Below, piece by piece: positions 1-5,723 of a stretch of DNA of 5,723 nucleotides. Under the pieces are notes generated by a model. That model was not told the DNA's origin and searched no databases. It was given only the letters and a program-made list of their open reading frames with translations. The stretch is from DSNY01 sp037442465. GTDB taxonomy: Bacteria > Pseudomonadota > Gammaproteobacteria > Burkholderiales > Burkholderiaceae_F. Numbering within the stretch: position 1 is the stretch's first letter; the number at the start of each line of letters is the position of its first letter. A program made the translations under genes and the position numbers. The stretch spans positions 1-5,723 of the forward strand of contig JBBIQI010000210.1 of the NCBI GenBank assembly GCA_037442465.1, read 5' to 3'.

Positions 1-6
1 GGTGAG

Positions 7-85
7 ATTCCTCGCCTTCGGCTCGGAATGACGAGGAATTTCGGCTCGGCGTGACGAGGAACTTCGGCTCGGCGTGACCTGGGGC
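7..85. repeat. 23-bp tandem repeat, three copies, with a leading palindromic arm
   Basis: Three consecutive 23-bp units begin at 17, 40 and 63, each opening with TTCGGCTCGG. Units 1 and 2 differ at three positions (AAT versus CGT in the middle, and the last base). Unit 3 matches unit 2 for its first 16 bases, then diverges. The word ATTCCTCG at 7-14 is the exact reverse complement of CGAGGAAT at 32-39, so the first unit can fold into a hairpin, and ATTCC (7-11) can also pair with GGAAT (25-29). The wording GATTCCTCG...CTCGGAATGACGAG resembles small palindromic intergenic repeats that I recall from many bacterial genomes, but I cannot assign a named family. Confidence 0.75.
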
Positions 86-145
86 GGCGCCGTGAACGGA
101 CGACAACTGGCCAGCTGCCGGAGTCACTAACGCTCAATCGCCTCC

Positions 146-213
146 GACGCAAGCCGCGCGCGAAATCGGTCACTCGACCGTGACCGACTTCGCAAGACTG
201 CGCGGCTTGTGTC
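146..213. repeat. Nested long imperfect hairpin (inverted repeat)
   Basis: The outer arms 146-158 and 201-213 pair at 12 of 13 positions; the exception is a G/T at 149/210. The inner arms 160-173 and 180-193 pair at 13 of 14 positions; the exception is A/C at 165/188. The loop is TCGACC at 174-179. The two stems are separated by one base on the left and seven on the right (194-200). The outer irregularity is a wobble pair only in plus-strand RNA and the inner one only in minus-strand RNA, so strand choice is not resolved. It could be a REP-like element or part of the glmS transcript end. No protein is encoded. Confidence 0.7.
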
Positions 214-220
214 TCCGGCC

Positions 221-259
221 GGCGGCTTCGCCGCCTTAACTTCGGCTGCGCCGAAGTTA
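221..259 (-). terminator. Two adjacent GC-rich hairpins, possible glmS terminator region
   Basis: Hairpin one has the stem GGCGGC (221-226) / GCCGCC (230-235) with loop TTC. Hairpin two has the stem TAACTTCGGC (237-246) / GCCGAAGTTA (250-259) with loop TGC; all 10 base pairs are perfect. They start about 36 nt past the glmS stop codon in the direction of glmS transcription. Neither is followed by a clear run of T on the minus strand, so this is not a classical intrinsic terminator. The hairpins could instead mark the mRNA 3' end after processing, or belong to the surrounding repeats. Confidence 0.35.
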
Positions 260-294
260 GCCTTCGACGCAAACCCAGGAATCTGGGGCAGGGC

Positions 295-2118
<1,824 letters not shown>

Positions 2119-2257
2119 GGTCAGGGACTCCGGAGGGAGGGGACGGCCGGATGCTACCGGCCGCTTGACGAAATAAGCTTGCAGATTCCGCCGAATGGCG
2201 TCGTAAGATTCTGGGCGGCCGTATCTTTGTATTTTTGTTTCTTCGGAGCAGATCTGT
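2119..2257. promoter_or_regulatory. Divergent glmS / Lrp-family control region
   Basis: These 139 bp separate the two start codons and must carry both 5' leaders and probably both promoters. The right half has the only clearly AT-rich tract in the window (2222-2243, T-rich on the plus strand). I found no strong sigma-70 pair. TTGACG at 2165-2170 looks like a -35 box but has no good -10 at the right distance, and TTGCAG (2179-2184) with TAAGAT (2204-2209) has a 19-bp spacer. GCAGATTC occurs at 2181-2188 and again at 2261-2268. Lrp/AsnC proteins often bind their own promoter, so an operator here is plausible, but no convincing site is visible. Confidence 0.5.
2144..2163. repeat. 7-bp inverted repeat in the glmS leader
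   Basis: CGGCCGG (2144-2150) and CCGGCCG (2157-2163) are perfect reverse complements around the 6-base centre ATGCTA. The element lies 26-45 nt upstream of the glmS start codon, just beyond its ribosome binding site. In the glmS mRNA it would form a stable GC hairpin; as DNA it could be a dimeric protein-binding site. Nothing distinguishes these options from chance in GC-rich DNA, although the stem is perfect. Confidence 0.5.
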
Positions 2258-2743
2258 ATGGCAGATTCAGTCACGCCACAGCGGACACAGCTCGACGCAG
2301 TTGATCGGCGGCTGCTGAATCTGTTGCAGGAGGATAACTGGCTGACCAATCAGGCACTTGCGGAAAAAGCGCACATTTCGCCGCCGACCTGTCTGCGGCG
2401 CGTCAAGCGGCTGGTCGACGCTGGCGTGATCGAGCGGCAGGTCGCCATCGTTTCGCCGCAGGCGGTCGGGCCGGGCGTCACCGCGATCGTCGAGATCACG
2501 CTCGAGCATCAGGCCGCCGAGCGTCAGGCCGAGTTCGAGCGGCGCGTGGCTGACGAGCCCGCGGTTCAGCAGTGCTATCGCGTGTCACCCGGGCCGGACT
2601 TCGTGCTGATCGTCTACGTCGCCGACATGCCCGCGTATCACGCGCTGGTGCACCGGCTGTTCACGGCCGAGGCCAACGTGCGCAACATCCGCACGTTCTT
2701 CTCGATCCATCGCAGCAAGTTCGAGCCAAAAGTGCCGGTGTGA
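2258..2743 (+). CDS. Lrp/AsnC-family transcriptional regulator
   Basis: The product is a 161-residue DNA-binding regulator of the feast/famine type; family members sense amino acids or related small molecules as dimers to octamers. The N-terminal winged helix-turn-helix covers about residues 11-60, starting LDAVDRRLLNLLQ, with the recognition segment around ISPPTCLRRVKRL (40-52). The RAM (Lrp_AsnC_C) ligand-binding domain occupies about 73-150 and includes the ligand-loop region YRVSPGPDF (107-115), where family members usually have a Gly-x-x-Asp pattern. Length is typical for the family (150-165). GGAG at 2245-2248 lies 9 nt before ATG. An 8-bp palindrome CAGATCTG (2249-2256) fills the gap between the ribosome binding site and the start. 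The gene is divergent from glmS and convergent with the GNAT gene. Its effector and targets cannot be read from sequence, so I give no symbol. Confidence 0.95.
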   Translation: MADSVTPQRTQLDAVDRRLLNLLQEDNWLTNQALAEKAHISPPTCLRRVKRLVDAGVIERQVAIVSPQAVGPGVTAIVEITLEHQAAERQAEFERRVADEPAVQQCYRVSPGPDFVLIVYVADMPAYHALVHRLFTAEANVRNIRTFFSIHRSKFEPKVPV

Positions 2744-2758
2744 CCGACGATGGGGATC

Positions 2759-2797
2759 TGCGGATCGAGGAATGCGGATCGCGCGGAAGATCCGCGC
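2759..2797. terminator. Competing hairpins between convergent genes, weak terminator candidate
   Basis: Two alternative 7-bp stems overlap: GCGGATC (2774-2780) / GATCCGC (2789-2795), and GCGCGGA (2781-2787) / TCCGCGC (2791-2797) with loop AGA. The second begins 37 nt after the regulator's stop codon. TGCGGATCG is directly repeated at 2759-2767 and 2773-2781. No T-run follows on either strand, so an intrinsic terminator is not demonstrated. The position between convergent genes is where one would be expected. Confidence 0.3.
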
Positions 2798-2830
2798 ACG
2801 CTTGAAGGACAGCCCTCTTGCACGAAGGGG

Positions 2831-2845
2831 CCGCGCCCGGCGCGG
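2831..2845 (-). terminator. GC-rich hairpin after the GNAT gene
   Basis: CCGCGC (2831-2836) and GCGCGG (2840-2845) pair perfectly around loop CCG, 11 nt past the stop codon of the acetyltransferase on the minus strand. Only a short CCCCTT follows, so a poly-U tail is missing. It may mark the end of the glmU-GNAT operon, or be chance in GC-rich DNA. Confidence 0.3.
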
Positions 2846-2856
2846 GGCGATATCGC

Positions 2857-3384
2857 TCAGTCGGCGTGCCGGTAGATCTGCGCGCGGCGGTCGCGGAAAT
2901 CGATTTCGCGTTCGAACGTCGCGCCGATCGACGTAGCCACCTTGATCGACGGTGCGTTGTCACGGTCGATCAGGCTGATCAGTCGCAGCCCCGGCAGCGC
3001 CGCGCGCGCCATCGCTCGTACCGCGGCGGCGGCTTCGCGAGCATAGCCTCGCCCGCGTGCCGCCGGTACCAGCGCCCACTTGATCTCTGGCTCGGGCCAG
3101 TCGTTGGGAAACCATAGTCCAGCCGTGCCGATCACCGCGTCGTCGCCCTTGCGCACGATCGCGTATGGGCCGTAGCCCCGCAGCACCCAGTGGCCGACCA
3201 TGCCGGCTACCGTGCGCCAGGTTTCTGCTTCGGTCAGCGCACGCCGCAAGGTGTAGCGCGTGCTGTCGGCGTCGCCGTAATACGCGTGCAGCGGCTGCCA
3301 GTCGCGATCTTCGAACAAGCGCAGCACCAGGCGCGGGCTGTCGACGCGCAGCGGCACGCACGCGGCGCCGAGCGGTGCACTCAT
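2857..3384 (-). CDS. GNAT-family N-acetyltransferase (RimJ/RimL-like)
   Basis: The product is a 175-residue acetyl-CoA-dependent acetyltransferase of the Acetyltransf_3 type, probably cytoplasmic. The N-terminal PRLVLRLFEDRDW (17-29) is typical of this subgroup. The acetyl-CoA pyrophosphate-binding motif A is at 106-118, with R110-G111-R112-G113-Y114-A115 matching R/Q-x-x-G-x-G/A. The C-terminal part has DNAPSIKVATSIGATFE (142-158), the usual Asn...Ser...Gly-Phe-like motif B region. Length is normal and no domain is missing. The start is supported by a strong ribosome binding site overlapping the glmU stop, only 9 bp away, so the gene is probably cotranscribed and translationally coupled with glmU. 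The substrate is unknown: members acetylate ribosomal proteins, antibiotics, amino acids or polyamines. A role in amino-sugar metabolism is only a guess from position. Confidence 0.9.
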   Translation of the reverse strand: MSAPLGAACVPLRVDSPRLVLRLFEDRDWQPLHAYYGDADSTRYTLRRALTEAETWRTVAGMVGHWVLRGYGPYAIVRKGDDAVIGTAGLWFPNDWPEPEIKWALVPAARGRGYAREAAAAVRAMARAALPGLRLISLIDRDNAPSIKVATSIGATFEREIDFRDRRAQIYRHAD

Positions 3385-3387
3385 CCG

Positions 3388-3395
3388 TTCCCCCT
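3388..3395 (-). promoter_or_regulatory. Ribosome binding site overlapping the glmU stop
   Basis: On the minus strand the sequence reads TAGGGGGAACGG directly before the acetyltransferase ATG. AGGGGGAA is a strong Shine-Dalgarno sequence with the GGGGG core 5 nt from the start, and its first two bases are the last two of the glmU TAG stop codon. Ribosomes ending glmU therefore stop on the initiation site of the next gene, the usual layout for translational coupling. Confidence 0.75.
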
Positions 3396-4770
3396 ACTTC
3401 TTCTGCTTGGTCGGGCGCTTCCAGTGCTCGATCGTCTGCTGCCGCGCGCGGGCGACGGTGAGCTTGCCGGCGGGCACCTGTTTGCTGACGGTCGAGCCGG
3501 CGCCGACCGTCGCCCCCGCGCCGATCGTGATCGGTGCCACCAGCACGCTGTTGGAGCCCGTGTGCACGTCGTCGCCGATCACGGTCTTGTGCTTGTTGGC
3601 GCCGTCGTAGTTGGCGACGATCGTGCCGGCGCCGATGTTGCAGCGGGCGCCGACCTCGGCGTCGCCGACGTAGGCGAGGTGGTTCGCTTTCGAGCCATGG
3701 CCGAGTGTGGAGTTCTTCACCTCGACGAAGTTGCCGATGTGCACCTCGTCGGCGAGCACGACGTCCGGCCGCGTGCGCGCGAACGGGCCGATGCGCGCGT
3801 GCGCGCCGATTTTCGCGCGCTCCAGATAGCAGAAGCCGAGCACCTCGGTGCCGGTGCCGACGGTCACGTCGCGCAGCACGTTGTGCGGGCCGATGCGGAC
3901 GCCGTCGGCCAGCTCCACGCGCCCCTCGAAGACGCAGCCGACGTCGATGAACACGTCGGCGCCGACCGTCAGCTCGCCGCGCACGTCGATGCGCGCCGGG
4001 TCGGCGAGCGTGGCGCCCGCCTCCATCAGCCGCTCGGCGGTCCGGCGCTGCGCGACGCGCTCCAGCGCGGCGAGCTGCGCCTTGCTGTTGACGCCGAGCG
4101 TCTCCTCGGCTTCCTCGGCGACGACCGCGTCGACCGTCACGCCCTCGCGCACGGCCTGCGCGATCACGTCGGTCAGGTAGTACTCGCGCTGCGCATTGTC
4201 GTTCGAAAGCGCGGCGAGCCAGCGCTTCAGCCGCGCGGTCGGCGCGACGAGGATGCCGGTGTTGACCTCGTCGATGCGACGCTCCTCGTCGCTCGCGTCT
4301 TTCTGCTCGACGATCTTCAGCACATTGCCGTGCCAGTCGCGGACCACGCGGCCGTAGCCGTCCGGGTCGGGCAGCCGCACCGTCAGCAGGCCCACGTGAT
4401 CGGCTGCGGCCCGCATCAGCCGCGCGAGCGTGGCCGGCCGCACCAGCGGCACGTCGCCGTACAGCACGAGCGTGGGAACGGCGTCGTCGAGCCAGCCGGC
4501 CGCCTGCCGCACCGCGTGCCCGGTGCCGAGCTGCGTTTCCTGCAGCACCCAATGCAGGTCGGCGCGGTCGGAGAAGGCCTGGCGCACCTGCTCGGCGCCG
4601 TGGCCGATCACGACCGCAATGCGCGCCACGCCGCCGCAGGCGCGGTCGGCCGCCTGCGCCGCGTCGATCACGTGCGCTAGCATGGGCTTGCCTGCGAGCG
4701 GATGTAGCACCTTGGGCAGCGCCGAGCGCATGCGCTTGCCCTGGCCCGCGGCCAGGATGACGACGTTCAT
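3394..4770 (-). CDS. glmU: Bifunctional UDP-GlcNAc pyrophosphorylase / glucosamine-1-phosphate N-acetyltransferase, GlmU
   Basis: This enzyme acetylates glucosamine-1-phosphate with acetyl-CoA and then couples the product to UTP, giving UDP-GlcNAc. It has 458 residues (E. coli 456) and acts as a cytoplasmic trimer. The uridyltransferase domain (about 1-228) has LAAGQGKRM (6-14), K20, QLGTG (80-84), YGD (104-106), E155, N170 and N228. The left-handed beta-helix acetyltransferase domain (about 250-440) has hexapeptide repeats and R334, K352, H364 (catalytic base), Y367, N378, K393, S406 and R441; all correspond to E. coli residues with a +1 offset. The lysine-rich tail KRPTKQKK is typical. The start at MNVVILAAG fits the family, yet no Shine-Dalgarno precedes it: the 20-base leader is the complement of the neighbouring gene's ribosome binding site. 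It is first of two genes, with the GNAT gene downstream. Confidence 0.98.
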   Translation of the reverse strand: MNVVILAAGQGKRMRSALPKVLHPLAGKPMLAHVIDAAQAADRACGGVARIAVVIGHGAEQVRQAFSDRADLHWVLQETQLGTGHAVRQAAGWLDDAVPTLVLYGDVPLVRPATLARLMRAAADHVGLLTVRLPDPDGYGRVVRDWHGNVLKIVEQKDASDEERRIDEVNTGILVAPTARLKRWLAALSNDNAQREYYLTDVIAQAVREGVTVDAVVAEEAEETLGVNSKAQLAALERVAQRRTAERLMEAGATLADPARIDVRGELTVGADVFIDVGCVFEGRVELADGVRIGPHNVLRDVTVGTGTEVLGFCYLERAKIGAHARIGPFARTRPDVVLADEVHIGNFVEVKNSTLGHGSKANHLAYVGDAEVGARCNIGAGTIVANYDGANKHKTVIGDDVHTGSNSVLVAPITIGAGATVGAGSTVSKQVPAGKLTVARARQQTIEHWKRPTKQKK

Positions 4771-4790
4771 CGCGGCGGAAAGGAGGTCGG
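4771..4790. promoter_or_regulatory. 20-bp divergent gap between glmU and the lipoprotein gene
   Basis: The two start codons face away from each other with only 20 bp between them. On the plus strand AAAGGAGGT (4780-4788) is a near-perfect Shine-Dalgarno sequence for the lipoprotein ATG at 4791. On the minus strand the same bases read ACCTCCTTT, like the 3' end of 16S rRNA itself, so glmU has no usable Shine-Dalgarno. There is no room for promoters here, so both must lie inside the opposing coding regions. Confidence 0.8.
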
Positions 4791-5714
4791 ATGAAGGCGC
4801 AGCATCGTAGCACCGGGTTCGCCTCGCACCGGCTCGCTGCCCTCGGGGCCCGCGCGCGCGCCTTCATCGCGGCGAGCGCGGCGCTTGTGCTGGCTGCGTG
4901 CTCGTCGGTGCAGCTCGGCTACAACAACGCCGACACGCTGCTGCTGTATTCTCTCGACAGCTACTTCGATCTCGACGACGCGCAGGAAGCGCTGGCGCGT
5001 GCCCGCACCCGTGCGCTGCTCGACTGGCATCGCGCGACCCAATTGCGCGGCTACGCCGAGCTGATCGAAGGGGCGCGGGCGAAGCTGGCCGGACCTATCA
5101 GTACGGCCGACGTGCTTGCGTTTCAGGACGACCTTTACGCGCGACTCGCCGTGCTCGGCGAACGCGCCGCGCCCGACCTCGCAGCGCTCGCGCTGACGCT
5201 GGCGCCGGCGCAGCTCGAGCGCTTTGCGGGCAAGCTTGCGCAGGACACCTCGAAGGCGCGCCGCGAGCTGGTGCGCTTCGCCGGGCGCGAGTCGCTCGAC
5301 GACCGCGTCAGGCGCTACACGGAGCGCGCCGAGTCGTGGTTCGGCCGGCTCGACGACCGGCAGCGCGAGCTGATCCGCAACGCGCTCGTGGCGCGGCCGA
5401 GCAGTCAGCAGTTCTGGATCGACGAGCGCGAACGACGGCAGCAGGACCTGCTCGCGGTGCTCGCGCGCATCCGGCGCGAGCGCCCCGACGAAGCCGTCGC
5501 CACACAGTGGGTGCGCGAATACTTCGCGCAGCTCGCGCGGCCGGCCGAACGCGAACGCGCCGAGCGCGTCGTCGCGTTCCGGCAGGCCAATGCGGAGCTG
5601 ATCGCGCAGCTCGTCAACAGCGCCTCCGACGAGCAGCGCGCGGCGCTGCTGCGCAAGCTGCGCGGGTACGCGCAGGACTTCACCGTGCTGGCCGCCTCAG
5701 GCGCGCGCGGGTAG
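4791..5714 (+). CDS. DUF6279-type lipoprotein
   Basis: The product is a 307-residue predicted lipoprotein of unknown function. The signal peptide has a long basic n-region (residues 1-24, several Arg/Lys), a hydrophobic stretch FIAASAALVLA (25-35) and a lipobox LAAC (34-37), so Cys37 would be lipidated. Ser at +2 favours the outer membrane under the Lol rule. The mature part opens with LGYNNAD (42-48), SYFDLDDAQ (57-65) and LDWHRATQLRGYAEL (77-91), the pattern I associate with DUF6279 lipoproteins of Pseudomonas and Burkholderiales. The remainder is mostly helical, rich in Arg, Glu and Ala, with QQFWIDERERRQQDLL (206-221). No transmembrane segment follows the signal. ATG 4791 is the only start that keeps the signal peptide and has an excellent ribosome binding site 2-10 bases upstream. 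It is divergent from glmU. The family assignment is from memory of motifs and no function is known. Confidence 0.88.
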   Translation: MKAQHRSTGFASHRLAALGARARAFIAASAALVLAACSSVQLGYNNADTLLLYSLDSYFDLDDAQEALARARTRALLDWHRATQLRGYAELIEGARAKLAGPISTADVLAFQDDLYARLAVLGERAAPDLAALALTLAPAQLERFAGKLAQDTSKARRELVRFAGRESLDDRVRRYTERAESWFGRLDDRQRELIRNALVARPSSQQFWIDERERRQQDLLAVLARIRRERPDEAVATQWVREYFAQLARPAERERAERVVAFRQANAELIAQLVNSASDEQRAALLRKLRGYAQDFTVLAASGARG

Positions 5715-5723
5715 CTGGTTCGC

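Larger units (their letters stand above)
1..294. other. Non-coding, repeat-rich flank downstream of glmS
   Basis: No open reading frame with a credible start or composition lies here. The stretch is built almost entirely of repeats and self-complementary segments: a 23-bp tandem repeat (17-85), a nested long hairpin (146-213), two adjacent GC-rich hairpins (221-259), and one arm of an inverted repeat whose other arm is inside glmS (270-286). Several short words recur across it. AACTTCGGCT occurs at 60-69 and 238-247, and a 15-mer at 141-155 returns at 261-275 with 13 of 15 identities. This looks like an intergenic spacer colonised by small dispersed repeats that also ends the glmS transcript. 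The neighbouring gene on the left lies outside the window. Confidence 0.8.

Noticed and set aside
7..85. CRISPR array
   Set aside because: The 23-bp units are contiguous with no spacers between them, so this is a simple tandem repeat.
1..294. Tn7 or insertion-sequence ends downstream of glmS
   Set aside because: No Tn7-like terminal repeats, transposase fragment or target-site duplication could be recognised in the available bases.
2165..2170. TTGACG as a -35 promoter element
   Set aside because: No acceptable -10 hexamer lies 16-18 bp downstream on the plus strand, so it was not called as a promoter.
2119..2257. glmS ribozyme or riboswitch
   Set aside because: The leader is too short and lacks the ribozyme's pseudoknotted core; the ribozyme is a feature of Gram-positive bacteria.
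2119..2349. Upstream extension of glmS by 77 residues
   Set aside because: The catalytic Cys must follow the initiator Met, which fixes the start at 2118. The extension would also overlap the divergent regulator gene.
3190..4680. 496-codon plus-strand frame antisense to glmU
   Set aside because: Low-complexity His/Arg/Asp/Val composition, no domain, and no sensible ribosome binding site; a GC-skew artefact.
2960..4867. 635-codon minus-strand frame overlapping glmU and the GNAT gene
   Set aside because: It is an Arg/Ala-rich out-of-frame shadow. The real glmU and GNAT proteins occupy another frame with complete conserved motifs.

Overview
The window reads as an ordinary chromosomal segment of a GC-rich betaproteobacterium, most likely a member of the Burkholderiales. 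Three things point there: from memory, the GlmS protein resembles Burkholderia GlmS along its whole length; an Lrp/AsnC-type gene sits between glmS and glmU; and a DUF6279-type lipoprotein lies beside glmU. G+C is roughly two thirds by eye. The genus cannot be fixed from the sequence alone.

Layout. Positions 1-294 are non-coding and packed with repeats and hairpins. Then come glmS (295-2118, minus), a 139-bp divergent control region (2119-2257), an Lrp/AsnC-family regulator (2258-2743, plus), a 113-bp convergent gap with GC-rich hairpins (2744-2856), a GNAT-family N-acetyltransferase (2857-3384, minus), glmU (3394-4770, minus), a 20-bp divergent gap (4771-4790), and a DUF6279-type lipoprotein (4791-5714, plus). 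The lipoprotein is complete and the window ends 9 bases after its stop codon.

How the genes fit together. GlmS makes glucosamine-6-phosphate from fructose-6-phosphate and glutamine. GlmU carries out the last two steps to UDP-GlcNAc, the precursor of peptidoglycan and lipid A. The middle enzyme, GlmM, is not in this window. Both enzymes keep every catalytic residue I could check. The Lrp/AsnC regulator is transcribed away from glmS and could control it, but this is inferred only from position. The GNAT gene follows glmU by 9 bp, and its Shine-Dalgarno sequence overlaps the glmU stop codon, so the two are probably one translationally coupled operon.

The genes are conventional. I found no CRISPR array, tRNA, rRNA, transposase, toxin-antitoxin pair or defence system. 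The most unusual structure is just past the 3' end of glmS: a perfect 17-bp inverted copy of the terminal glmS codons, located where Tn7-type elements normally insert, followed by several further hairpins and a three-copy 23-bp tandem repeat.
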